A stretch of DNA of 64,000 nucleotides from Acidovorax sp. NCPPB 3576. Its GTDB lineage: Bacteria; Pseudomonadota; Gammaproteobacteria; Burkholderiales; Burkholderiaceae_C. Positions 1 through 10,300 of the stretch are shown here, in pieces. Where the stretch lies: NCBI RefSeq assembly GCF_028473605.1, contig NZ_CP097267.1, forward strand, positions 3,898,501 through 3,962,500. Direction: 5' to 3'. The notes beneath the pieces were generated by a model. The model made no database searches, had not been told where the DNA came from, and worked only from the letters and a program-made list of their open reading frames with translations. The position numbers and the translations under genes were made by a program. Position 1 is the first letter of the stretch. Each line of letters begins with the position of its first letter.

Positions 1-3000
1 ATCGCCTGGCGGCAGGCCTGCAGCAGATCGCCGTGCTGAATGATCTGCCGGTGGCTCGCGCCGATCGGCGCGCCCAGCCGGAGGCGCCCACCCAGCTGGT
101 CCGCCAGTGCCGTCACCTCTTGCGGGGGCCGGTCTGCGCGCCACCAGACATCGGGTACGGCCCGGAGCGACGGCAACGGAGGCAGCTTCATGATCGCGGC
201 ATCGAGCCGACGGTAGGCCATGAATTTCTCCACCATGTCTCCCTGCCCCGGATCGATGCCCAGTTGCGCCACCAGCGCATTGGCCGCCTGCGTGGTGCGG
301 TGCACCGAGTCCACGCAGGCCATGTCCGCCGCGCCGAGGACGTCCAGCACCTGTTCGATGGCGCCGGCATCCACCCAATCCGCCAGGAAGGTGCGGGCCT
401 CCTCGCGCCAGTCGTAGGGGACGATGCCACCGTGCATCACGAAGCTGTCCACCATGCCGATAAACGCCACCTCGCGCCCTTGTGCTTCGAGCAGGCACGC
501 CATATAGACCGCTTCGGTCGCGCCCAGCGACCAGCCGAGCAGCGCCACCGGCCCCTGCGGACAGACGCTGCGCACCAGGTCCACGTGGTAGGCGGCCAGC
601 GCCTCGATGGCGTCGATGCGCGACAGGTCGGTGCAGCACAGGCCGTACACCGGGCGTTCCTTGCCCAGTGCATCGGCCAGGGGCTGGTAGTCCAGCACGT
701 TCCTCAGCGCTGGCGCGATGCAGAACAGCGGCATCGCCGAGGGGTCCGCCCCCGCCGCCAGGCGCTGGATGGGGCGCAGCGGAGCGCTGGCGCCCGGGGC
801 TTCCCACAGCAACTGCGCGATGGTCTGCTTTTGCATCAGGTCCTGCAGCGAGAAAGCGTGGTCCGCCGCCAGGCTCTGGTTCATGCGGGCGAGCAGTTTC
901 AGGGCCACGATGGAGTCGCCCCCGATCTCGAAGAAGTTGTCATTGCGCCCCACGCGCTCCAGCCCCAGCACCTGCGCCCAGATCTGCGCCAGCGCCTGCT
1001 CCACCTCCCCCCGCGGTGCCTCGTACTCCCGCGTCCTCAGTCCTTCTTGCTCCCCCGCCCCCGCCGTCGCCAGCTGCCCCAGCGCCTTGCGGTCCACCTT
1101 GCCGTTCCCGTTCAGCGGCAACCCCTCTCCCACCACCACCAGCGCCCCCGGCACCATGTACTCCGGCAACGCCTGCCCCAGCCGCTTTCTCAGCTCCCCG
1201 ATGTCGATCCCCTGCCCCCCCTGCGGCGACAGGTACGCCACCAGCCTCGCCCCGCTCTCTCGCTCCTGCACCAGCACCACCGCCTCCCTCACCTCGGGCT
1301 GCGCCAGCAACTGCGCCTCGATCTCCCCCAGCTCGATCCGGAACCCCCGGATCTTCACCTGGTGGTCGATCCGCCCCAGGTATTCCAGCTCTCCTTCCTG
1401 GCTCCAGCGCACCCGGTCTCCCGTGCGGTACAGCCGTTGGCCTCCCTCCGCTGCGATGAAGCGCTGCGCGGTGAGGGCCGCCTGCGCGAGGTATCCCCGC
1501 GCCAGTCCCTCGCCCGCCACGTACAGCTCTCCCGCCAGCCCGATGGGCACCGGCTGCAGCGAGCCGTCCAGCACGCGCAGCCCCAGGTCCGGGATGGCCA
1601 CGCCCACCGGGCTGCGCGCAGCTTCCAGGTCGGCACGCTTCACGGGCCGGTAGGTGACGTGCACGGTGGTCTCGGTGATGCCGTACATGTTGATGAGCTG
1701 CAGCTGCGCATCGCCCCAGTGGTCGATCCATTTCCTGAGCCGCTGCGGCTCCAGGGCTTCGCCACCGAAGATGACGCAGCGCAGCGCCAGCCCGCTCTCG
1801 TAGGCCTCTCGCTGCTCCATGAGCTGCCCGAAGGCTGAGGGGGTCTGGTTGAGCACGGTGACCTGCTGCTCGCGCAGCAGCTGCACGAAGTCCTGCGGCG
1901 AGCGGCTGACCCAGTACGGCACGATGACGAGCCGCCCCCCCGTGCACAGGGCCCCGAAGATCTCCCACACGGAGAAGTCGAAGGCGTAGGAGTGGAACAG
2001 GGTCCAGGTGTCCTCAGGCCCGAAGCGGAACCACGGCTGGGTGGCATCCAGCAGCCGCGTGGCGTTGCGGTGGCTCAGTTGCGCGCCCTTGGGGCGCCCA
2101 GTGGAGCCGGAGGTGTAAATGACGTAGGCGAGCCCTTCGGGGTGCACGGCAAGGCCGGGGTTGCTCCCGGCCTCGCTCTGCCAATCCAGGGTGTCCAGCT
2201 CCACGGTGGGCAGGCCTTCGGCCCAGGCGAGCGATTCGCTCAGGGCGCTGTGGGTGAGCACCAGGGCGACGGCGCTGTCCTGGGCCATGTAGGCCAGGCG
2301 GTCTGCCGGGTATTGCGGGTCCAGGGGCACGTAGGCGCCCCCGGCCTTGAGGATGGCGAGCATGCCTACGATGGTCTCCAGGCTCCGCTCCACGGCCAGG
2401 CCCACCCGGACCTCCGGGCCCACGCCGCGGCCGATGAGGTGGTGGGCCAGCTGGTTGGCCTGGCGGTTGAGCTGCCCGTAGCTCAGCTGGCGATCGCCCA
2501 GCACCAGCGCGATGGCAGCCGGGTGCGCCTTCGCATGGCGCTCTATCCGCGCATGCAGGGACCCTTCCCCCATCGGCTCAGACACCACCCCAGGCTCTCC
2601 CCACCCCTGAACACGCAATCGCTCCACTGCATCCAACAGGTCCAGCTCTCCCAGCAACCCATCGGGATCGTCCGCCAGCGCCTCCAGCACCCGTACGCAG
2701 CCCGCACGCAGCCGCTGCGCCGTTTCCGGGCCGAACAGGTCGGTGTTGTATTCGAGCCGGGCATGGATCTTCCCGCCATCCAGCACCGCGTTGAGCGACA
2801 GGTCCGCCTTGGCCCCGGACGGGCCAGCGTCGATGAACTCCGCGCGTGCGCCGTGCAAGTCCAGCACCAGCGATGGGTCGGCCACCTGCCAGCTGAACAT
2901 CACCTGGAACAGCGGGTTGCGTCCGCCATCCCGGGCCGCTTTGCGGCTGGCCAGCAGGGCTTCGAGCGGCAGATCGGCATGTTCCAGAGCGGCCAGGGCA

Positions 3001-4103
3001 TCGGCCCGGACCTGGCGACAGATCTGGCGCAGGGTCTGCTGCGGCGACAACCTGGCCCGGAACACCTGGGTGCTGATGAAAAACCCCAGCAGGTCGCGCA
3101 GCGATTCGCGGTGCCGCCCAGCGTTGGGCACGCCCACGCCGAAATCGGTCTGCCCGCTGTAACGGCACAGCAGCATCTGCCAGGCGGCCAGCAGCACCAT
3201 GAAGGGGGTGCAACGCTCGGCGCGGCACAGCCGCAATAAGCGCTCGCACAATGCGGGCTCCAGTGTGAAGCTCAGCGAATCGCCGCGAAAGCTTTGCTCC
3301 ACAGATCGCACTCCGTCCAGGGGCAGCTCCAACACTGGGACGTGCGATCCCAGATGGGCATTCCAGTGGTCCAGCTGGCGCGCGAAACCACCGTTTTCCA
3401 GCTGCGCCCGCTGCCACACGGCGAAATCGCCGTACTGCAACGGCAGGACCGGCAGCCGCACGGCGCCGGGGCTTCGCAGGGCCTGGCCATAGGCCGCGCC
3501 GAGGTCGCGCGCCAGGATAGGGTTGGATGCCGCGTCCGTCACGATGTGGTGCAGGCAGACCCCGAGCAGGTGCCGGTGGTCGCCCAGGCGCACGAGCCGC
3601 GCCACCAACGCGGGCGCAGAGCCCAAGGCAAAGACGTGCGCAGCCAGATCTTCGGCCAGCTCGGCAATGACGGCTTGAGCGGACCCGGCAGCGCGATCGG
3701 ATGCATCGATGCGCTCGATTTGGAACGGCACGTGCGGCTGCACCACCTGCAAAGGCACACCGTCCCGCTCGATGAAGGCCGTTCGCAAAATAGCGTGGCG
3801 CTCCAGCACGGCCTGGAAGGCGCGCTCCAGGGCACCGGGATCGAGCGGGCCGTCGATCTTCAGCACCCGGGGCAGGTTGTACGCCGTCATGCCGGGCACA
3901 AGGCGCTGCAGGAACCACAGTTGCTCCTGAGCGAAGGACAGGGGAATTTCATCGCCCGCGCGAGTGCAGGGAAGGATGTCGCCTTCGTCCTGTGCGATTG
4001 GCAGCGCCAGGACATCACGCGCCTGCGGGGCGACTGCTGGCGGTGGGGCGAGGGTTGCGATGGCGTCCATGGTGTCTTCGTTTTCCAAGCGGTAGGCGCT
4101 CAT
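1..4103 (-). CDS. NRPS terminal module C-A(Thr)-T-TE, 3' end off window
   Basis: Last assembly-line protein. It should add the final residue and release the product. 1367 codons are visible and remain open to the left edge, so the C-terminus is missing. Domains: C about 25-450, with HHIVTDA where HHxxxDG is usual; A about 480-1000, pocket residues read as DFWNIGMVHK, the classical Thr code; T about 1035-1110, with phosphopantetheine Ser in GGDSIVAL; TE from about 1125, with the nucleophile motif GWSLG near residue 1188. The start ATG overlaps the stop of the preceding NRPS as ATGA, implying coupled translation. The A domain is nearly identical in DNA to the first A domain of the NRPS at 7368-16424. 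Substrate Thr and the terminal TE role are family-based inferences. Confidence 0.9.
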   Translation of the reverse strand, partial: MSAYRLENEDTMDAIATLAPPPAVAPQARDVLALPIAQDEGDILPCTRAGDEIPLSFAQEQLWFLQRLVPGMTAYNLPRVLKIDGPLDPGALERAFQAVLERHAILRTAFIERDGVPLQVVQPHVPFQIERIDASDRAAGSAQAVIAELAEDLAAHVFALGSAPALVARLVRLGDHRHLLGVCLHHIVTDAASNPILARDLGAAYGQALRSPGAVRLPVLPLQYGDFAVWQRAQLENGGFARQLDHWNAHLGSHVPVLELPLDGVRSVEQSFRGDSLSFTLEPALCERLLRLCRAERCTPFMVLLAAWQMLLCRYSGQTDFGVGVPNAGRHRESLRDLLGFFISTQVFRARLSPQQTLRQICRQVRADALAALEHADLPLEALLASRKAARDGGRNPLFQVMFSWQVADPSLVLDLHGARAEFIDAGPSGAKADLSLNAVLDGGKIHARLEYNTDLFGPETAQRLRAGCVRVLEALADDPDGLLGELDLLDAVERLRVQGWGEPGVVSEPMGEGSLHARIERHAKAHPAAIALVLGDRQLSYGQLNRQANQLAHHLIGRGVGPEVRVGLAVERSLETIVGMLAILKAGGAYVPLDPQYPADRLAYMAQDSAVALVLTHSALSESLAWAEGLPTVELDTLDWQSEAGSNPGLAVHPEGLAYVIYTSGSTGRPKGAQLSHRNATRLLDATQPWFRFGPEDTWTLFHSYAFDFSVWEIFGALCTGGRLVIVPYWVSRSPQDFVQLLREQQVTVLNQTPSAFGQLMEQREAYESGLALRCVIFGGEALEPQRLRKWIDHWGDAQLQLINMYGITETTVHVTYRPVKRADLEAARSPVGVAIPDLGLRVLDGSLQPVPIGLAGELYVAGEGLARGYLAQAALTAQRFIAAEGGQRLYRTGDRVRWSQEGELEYLGRIDHQVKIRGFRIELGEIEAQLLAQPEVREAVVLVQERESGARLVAYLSPQGGQGIDIGELRKRLGQALPEYMVPGALVVVGEGLPLNGNGKVDRKALGQLATAGAGEQEGLRTREYEAPRGEVEQALAQIWAQVLGLERVGRNDNFFEIGGDSIVALKLLARMNQSLAADHAFSLQDLMQKQTIAQLLWEAPGASAPLRPIQRLAAGADPSAMPLFCIAPALRNVLDYQPLADALGKERPVYGLCCTDLSRIDAIEALAAYHVDLVRSVCPQGPVALLGWSLGATEAVYMACLLEAQGREVAFIGMVDSFVMHGGIVPYDWREEARTFLADWVDAGAIEQVLDVLGAADMACVDSVHRTTQAANALVAQLGIDPGQGDMVEKFMAYRRLDAAIMKLPPLPSLRAVPDVWWRADRPPQEVTALADQLGGRLRLGAPIGASHRQIIQHGDLLQACRQA
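920..2675. repeat. A-domain duplication, copy 1 (Thr)
   Basis: About 1.75 kb nearly identical to 13244-14999 (constant offset of 12324 bp, no indels seen). Covers the end of the C-A linker, the whole A domain and the start of the T domain of the terminal module. Confidence 0.9.
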
Positions 4104-7100
4104 GCGTGGACCGTTGCTGGGGTGTTTTCACCTTCGCCCCCCGGCGGCACTGCGTGCACGGCCGCCGCGCCAGCGGCGCGCTGGGCCTGGGCGCGTTGCT
4201 CCAGCTGGGCCGCCCGATCCCCTTCGCCTTGCCGCAACGCGGCGGCCAGCGCCGAGATGCTGGGGTGGTCGAACACCAGCCCTGGCGCGACCTCCAGCTG
4301 CAGCAGCTTGCGGATGCGCGCCACCAGCTTGATCACCAGCAGCGAATGCGCGCCGAGGTCGAAGAAGTCGTCATCCACGCCGATGGCGTCGCGCTGCAAC
4401 AGCTGGGCCATGGCTTCGGCCAGCACGTGCTCCAAGGCATCGCGGGGCGGCCGTGAAGGGGTGCCAACGCCCTCATTGGCCGCCAGGGATTCCAGCGCGA
4501 CGCGGTCGATCTTGCCGTTCGGAAGCCGGGGGAACTGCGCCAGCACCACGCAGCGCGCGGGCACCATGGCCGAAGGCAAACGGGCCGCCACATGGTCACG
4601 CAATGCCGCCGACGTGGGCGGTGCATGGCCGCTGGCTACGACAAAAGCCACCAGTTCCGGCGCACCGCCTTCTCCCGGCCGTGCGAACACCGTGGCCTGC
4701 GCCACGTGCGGGTGAGACAGCAGCGCGGCCTCCACTTCGGCGGGCTCGACGCGAAAGCCCCGGATCTTGATCTGGTGGTCGGCCCGCCCCGCCAGGCGGA
4801 TGCCGCCGCCCGGCAGTCGCCAGGCCAGGTCGCCGGTGCGGTACAGGCGCTCGCCCGGCACGAAGGGGTCGTCGATGAACACGTCGCTGCCGGCCTCCAG
4901 GTGCAGATAACCGCGGCACAGTTGGGCCCCACCGATGAAAACCATGCCCCGCCCTCCCTGCGGAACCACCTGCAGGTGTTCGTCGAGCACATGGACGCGT
5001 AGGTTGGCCAGCACGCGGGTGAGCGGCAAGGTGGCCCCGTCCAGAAGAGCGCCTGGTTCATGGGCATGCACCATCACGCCCACGGTGGTCTCGGTCGGGC
5101 CGTAATGGTTGTAGATGCGGCATTGCGGCGCCAGGCGCCCGATGCGCTCCAGCAGGGCACCCGGCGTCGCTTCGCCGCCGAGAACCAGCGTGCGCGGCAG
5201 CACCGGAGATTCGTGTTCAAGCAGCGCCTCCAGGTGCGACGGGACCATCTTGATCGCATCGATCTGGTGCTGCGCCATGAACGCCGCGAAGGCTTGCGCA
5301 TCTTCGACCTGGTTTTGTTCCGCAACGACCAGGCAGGCGCCGTTGAACAGCGCCCCGAACAAAGCGGTATTGCCCAGGTCTGCCACCACCGAACTGGTCA
5401 ATGCCCAACGCCGGCAACTCCCCAAGTCCATCGCCTGCGTGGCGCAGGCCACATAGTTGAGCAACTGCGCCTGGCCGATCACCACGCCCTTGGGCTGCCC
5501 GGTCGATCCGGAGGTGTAGAGCACATAGGCGAGATCTTGCATTTGCGGCGCGCGGCTCCGGCCGGCCGCTGCCTGCGCTGTGGATTGCAGATCGGCCAGC
5601 CCCACTTCGCGCCACGAAGGCTGCGTGAAGGGGGCACCGTCGGCCACTTGTGCCCGCAGGACGCAGGCCGGCTGGGCGTGCGCCAGCACGGCCTGGCGGC
5701 GTGCGTCCGGCCAGTCGGGCTCCAGGGGCAGGTAGCCAGCGCCCACGCGCCAGGCCGCCAGCATGGCCACCACCAGGTCGATCGATCGGGGCAGCTCGAT
5801 CGCGAGCAATCCGCCCGCAGCCAAGCCATGGGTGTGCAGCGCCTGCGCCATGCGGTCCACACGCGATTCGAGTTCGCGGTAGGTGAGGCGCTGGGAGCCC
5901 GCCTCGATGGCGGGGGCGTCCGGCGTCAGCTCGGCCCATCGCGCGATGTGTTCTCCCACCGTGAGGGTTCCGACATCCAGCACCGCATCGTTCAGCGACA
6001 GCAGAAAGGCGCGTTCCTGCGCACCGGCCAGGGAAAGGCGGTTCACCGGCGCCTCGGGTTGCTTCACCACCGCGGCGAGCAGGGTGGTGAACTGCATCAG
6101 CAGCGCCTGCGCGGCAGCCTCGGTGCAGCGGCCTTCCACAGCATGCAGGCCCAGCAGCGCCGTCTGTCCCGCAGACCATTGCGCATCCAGCACCAGCTCG
6201 AAACAAGGCAGGGGCGCGGGCATGGCATCGACCTGCCAGACCGCGCTGCCCACCCCATGGCGAGCGGGGGCGCTGCGGGCCAGGAACCCCCACCGCTGGT
6301 GTGACGACAGCGGCGGTGCATCGATGGGGAAAAACTCTTGCACTTGCACGTGGGCATCGAGCATGCTTTGCAGCCGTCGGAGCCAGTCCATAAACCCCGC
6401 TTGGGGGGCGATGTCCACCTTCACTGGCAGCACCTTGCAGAACGCACCTACACCGCCTTGCATGACGTCGTAGTCGTCACGGCAATCGTGCTGCCATCCC
6501 GCCATGAAGCGGCTCTCCTCGGTCAAGCGGGAGAGCTGCAGCCACCACACGGCCTGCAATAGCGTGTGCACCTGGGCGCCCGCCGAATCGGCGGCCACCT
6601 GGACCTGGGCCGCCAGCGCCGGATCGATGGCCAGCGTGCGCCGCAGTGCCAGTCGCTGGCGCGGCACCGCCGCAGGGCCGGCCATCAAGGCCTGCAGGCG
6701 CGGCGGCGGCAATGCATCGCCGCCCTCCACCTGACGGCGCCAATATGCCTTCCCTTGCTGCGCATCGTCGCCGCCCTCCAGGTCCTGCCGCCATTCCACG
6801 AACTGGGCATATTGAAAGGGTTCTTCGAGATCGGGATCGATTTCGCCGCCATATGCGCGCGCAATCTGATCGAGCAGCGACACCAAACTGCCCTGGTCCA
6901 CGGACAGCGCGCTGGCAGCGATCACGAGCGTGTGTTGCGCGTCTGCCGTGCGAGCCAAACCCACGCGCAGTACCGCCGCGCGCGCAGGGTCCATCGGAGG
7001 GTCGGTCAAGCCTTGCAGCCAGTTCTTCAGCGTCGAAAGGGCCGCAGCCGGAACACTGCCGGCTGCCGACGGACGCAGATCGGCATCGCGCCAATCCAGT

Positions 7101-7366
7101 GAGGGCGCCGATTCCAGCGATTGCTGGCGCAGCCCGCGATAACCCGGCACCGCCTGCAATGCCGTAGAAAGCGCTCCGTGCGGGCGCACGGCAGCCTCCA
7201 CGGCTGCGCGCAGCCGCTGCGGCTCCAGAGGGCCGTCGATGCGGACGTGGATTTCCAGGGTCAGTGCCGCCGCGCGAGGGTCCGCATCGGCCATCGACAA
7301 CAGGGCCCGTTGCTCGGGGCTGAGCGCGAAGGTGGATTCAGCGAGATCGGTCAGGGTGGACATCAT
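4100..7366 (-). CDS. NRPS: interface-like condensation domain, A(Asp), T
   Basis: 1088 aa. The N-terminal about 430 residues have the C-domain fold signature but lack HHxxxDG; ASALSVDQGS stands in that place, so it is probably non-condensing. This matches the 'interface' domains that siderophore NRPSs place before an Asp A domain to dock a TauD-type beta-hydroxylase. A domain about 455-945: pocket residues DLTKVGHVGK, the standard Asp code, with the motif VADLGNTALF. T domain about 975-1045 has LGAHSLL instead of LGGHSLL. The preceding gene ends in C-TauD, so the Asp module seems split over two proteins. The start is one of two adjacent ATGs (7366 or 7363), one base after the upstream stop. 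An in-frame ATG at 7414 lies inside the upstream gene and is less likely. Confidence 0.9.
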   Translation of the reverse strand: MMSTLTDLAESTFALSPEQRALLSMADADPRAAALTLEIHVRIDGPLEPQRLRAAVEAAVRPHGALSTALQAVPGYRGLRQQSLESAPSLDWRDADLRPSAAGSVPAAALSTLKNWLQGLTDPPMDPARAAVLRVGLARTADAQHTLVIAASALSVDQGSLVSLLDQIARAYGGEIDPDLEEPFQYAQFVEWRQDLEGGDDAQQGKAYWRRQVEGGDALPPPRLQALMAGPAAVPRQRLALRRTLAIDPALAAQVQVAADSAGAQVHTLLQAVWWLQLSRLTEESRFMAGWQHDCRDDYDVMQGGVGAFCKVLPVKVDIAPQAGFMDWLRRLQSMLDAHVQVQEFFPIDAPPLSSHQRWGFLARSAPARHGVGSAVWQVDAMPAPLPCFELVLDAQWSAGQTALLGLHAVEGRCTEAAAQALLMQFTTLLAAVVKQPEAPVNRLSLAGAQERAFLLSLNDAVLDVGTLTVGEHIARWAELTPDAPAIEAGSQRLTYRELESRVDRMAQALHTHGLAAGGLLAIELPRSIDLVVAMLAAWRVGAGYLPLEPDWPDARRQAVLAHAQPACVLRAQVADGAPFTQPSWREVGLADLQSTAQAAAGRSRAPQMQDLAYVLYTSGSTGQPKGVVIGQAQLLNYVACATQAMDLGSCRRWALTSSVVADLGNTALFGALFNGACLVVAEQNQVEDAQAFAAFMAQHQIDAIKMVPSHLEALLEHESPVLPRTLVLGGEATPGALLERIGRLAPQCRIYNHYGPTETTVGVMVHAHEPGALLDGATLPLTRVLANLRVHVLDEHLQVVPQGGRGMVFIGGAQLCRGYLHLEAGSDVFIDDPFVPGERLYRTGDLAWRLPGGGIRLAGRADHQIKIRGFRVEPAEVEAALLSHPHVAQATVFARPGEGGAPELVAFVVASGHAPPTSAALRDHVAARLPSAMVPARCVVLAQFPRLPNGKIDRVALESLAANEGVGTPSRPPRDALEHVLAEAMAQLLQRDAIGVDDDFFDLGAHSLLVIKLVARIRKLLQLEVAPGLVFDHPSISALAAALRQGEGDRAAQLEQRAQAQRAAGAAAVHAVPPGGEGENTPATVHA

Positions 7367-7367
7367 T

Positions 7368-10300
7368 TCAGCTTGGCAACGGTGAAGGAACGGAAAGGGC
7401 GGCGGACAGCGCATCCATGCGTTCGGGCGGCAAGGCCTGCAATGCAGCCCGGTCGTACATGGCGCCCATGGCCACGACGATCTTTCTCGGGCCTTCGTAG
7501 GGGTCCCGGGCGTGGGCGGCCAGCATGTTGTCCAGCATCACCACATCGCCCTGGCGCCAGTCGAATCGCACGGCACAGGCTTCATAGGCCTCGCCCACCA
7601 GCGCCATCGTCTCGTCGCTGATCGGAGAGCCATCGCCGTAGCAGACATGCCGCGGCATCCGGTCCATCCCGACCATGGCGAGCAGGTCTTCCCGCACCTC
7701 GGGCTCCAGGCAGCTCACGTGGTGCAGTTGCACCTGGTTGAAGAACACCCGCTCGCCGGTGATCGGGTGGGCCATCACCGCCGGGCAGCGCGTGCGGGTC
7801 TGCAGCGTGTCGCCGTCCAGCCAGCGCCATTCGATTCCGGCGGCAGCCAGGCGGCTCTCCACCGCGTCCCTGCGGTCGGTCTTGTAGAAGTCCTGCCAGC
7901 TCACATCCAGGCCCGGCGTGAAGGTGCGCAGGTAAAGCAGTTCCTTGCGCTCGAACTCGTCCACTAGGTCCGCCGGCAAGCGGCGCAGCATCTCGCGGCA
8001 ATCGACGATGGGCGTCGCGCCGCCCACGGGCGACGGCAGCTCGCAGAAGAACCACTGCTTGCGGGGCCAGCGCTCCAGGTGCGAGCTTTCGTTGTGGAAC
8101 AGGATCATCTGGCGCTCGGGGTACGGCGTGGAGCGATAGGTGTTGCGGCCGCCTTCCTTCTTGGGCAGATCGCCATAGCTGCCGTACAGCTCGGGCTCGA
8201 TGGTCTCGGCGAACGCTTCGAAGTCCTGCGGACTCTTCAAGCCCAGGTTGCGCAGCAGCAGCCCGCCGTGCTTGCGCAGCATGGACTCGATGAAGCCGCG
8301 CTGCTCCCGCGCCCAGGCGACCGGATCGAGGTCGCTGCCCGTGGCCTCGATCACCAGCGGAAACTCCCGCTGCGCCGACAGGAAGGACATGCGCACGGGC
8401 GAGCGCGCGGCAACCTCCGAGGCGGGCCGCCCTTTGCCGGTGAATTTCTTGAGTTTTTCCAGCTTGCTCGGCGCAAGCGACGAAGACGGCATCATTGAGG
8501 GCTCCTGAAAAAGAGGAAGGACAAAGCGATCAAGGGGCGCGTCGGGCGTGGCAGCCACTTGCTGTAGCAGGCTGGCCCAGGCGTCGCTGGCGCGCGCGAT
8601 GGTTTCTTCGCGGTACAGGCGCCTGGCATAGACCCATTCGACGCCCAGGCCCTGGGCGTCTTCGACCACGAAGACCCCCAGGTCGAACTTGGAGGTGGCC
8701 ACCGGCTGCGTCGCCACTTCGATGGCAAGGTCCGGCAAGTCGAATCGGCTTTGCGGCACGTTCTGCAGAACGAACAGCACCTGCACCAGCGGGTTGTGCT
8801 GGCGCGTTCGGGGCAGGCCGGCCAACTCCACGATCTGGTCCAGGGGCATGTCCTGGTGCTCGAAGGCGGAAAGCGTGCTGTCCTTGGTGCGCGCCAGCCA
8901 CTGCAGGAAGTTCAGCCCCGGCTCCATGCGCGAGCGCAGCGGCAGCACGTTGACGAAGAAACCGATGAGGCCTTCCAGATCAGGATGATTGCGCCCCGCG
9001 ACGTCGGTGCCGATGACCAGATCGTTCAAGCCGGTCTGCCGGTGCAACTGCCATTCGAACGCGGCCAGCAGCAGCGTGAAAAGCGTCGTGCGCTCCCGCA
9101 GGGCCAGGGCGCCCAGGGCATCGGCACATTCCTTGGGAATGCGCAGGCGGACCGAGCCGCCTTCGGTCGAAGCCACGGCCGGCCGTTCGTGGTCCGGCCG
9201 GGGCGAAGACAGCGCTGGCACACCGGCCAGATAGCTGCGCCAGAAGTCTGGCGCGCCGGTGCGGCCTTCGGCGAGCCGGCGGTGGTGCCAGTCGGCATAG
9301 TCGGCGTACTGGAGCGCAAGCGGCGGCAGCGGTGACGGACGGCGGTCTTTCAACGCGGCGTACAAGGCCACGAACTCCTTCACGAAAACCGCTTCGGACC
9401 AGCCGTCGAACGCGATGTGGTGCACGCACAGCAGCAGCATGTGCCGATCGCCGTCCAGCCGCAAAAGGGCCGCGGCGAACACCGGACCGGACGACAGGTC
9501 GAACGGTGCCCCCGCATGGGCGGCCAGCGCTGCCTGCACGGCGGCACGTTGCGCCGTGTCGTCGAGGCCCGACAGATCCTGCATGGGCACGGTGAGCGGG
9601 TTGGCTGGCAGGATGTGTGCGACCGGCTCGCCGTCGTCGTCCTGGCCGTAGCGGGTTCGCAGCACTTCGTGGCGGGCCACGATGGTGTCCAGGGCGCCCT
9701 GCAAGGCATCGATGTGCAGCGCTCCGGTGAGCGTCAGTGCGGCGCTCACGTTGTAAGCCGTGTTCTTCGATGAGGCGCCAGGCAACCGGTCCACCAGCCA
9801 CAGGCGCTGCTGGGCCGGGGACAGCGGCATGTTCGCGCGGCGCGCCACCGGCGCCAGGGCCGGCCCGCTGGGCACAACGCGCCCGCTGCCATGCGCCACG
9901 CGGATGCCGCTCGCCATTGCCTGCAGCACGGGTTGCTCGAAAATGCGGCGCAAGGCCAGGTCCACGCCGTAGGCCTGCCGCACCCGCGAGGCGAGCTGCG
10001 CCGCCAGCAGCGAATGGCCGCCGAGCTCGAAGAAATGATCGCGCCGCCCCACTTGGGTCACGCCCAGCAGCTCGGACCACATGGCGGCCAGGGCCTCTTC
10101 GTAGGGCCCTTGTGGGGGCTCCAGGTCTCGGGCGGGCGCTGCGCCGGGGTCCGGGAGCGCTTTGCGATCCACCTTGCCGTTGCTGTTCAGCGGCAGCGCC
10201 GGCAGCACCACCACCGCGGCGGGCACCATGTAGCTGGGCAGGGTGGCCGCCAACTGCGCCACCAACGAATCCGGATCGACGGTCTGTCCGGTGGGCCCCA

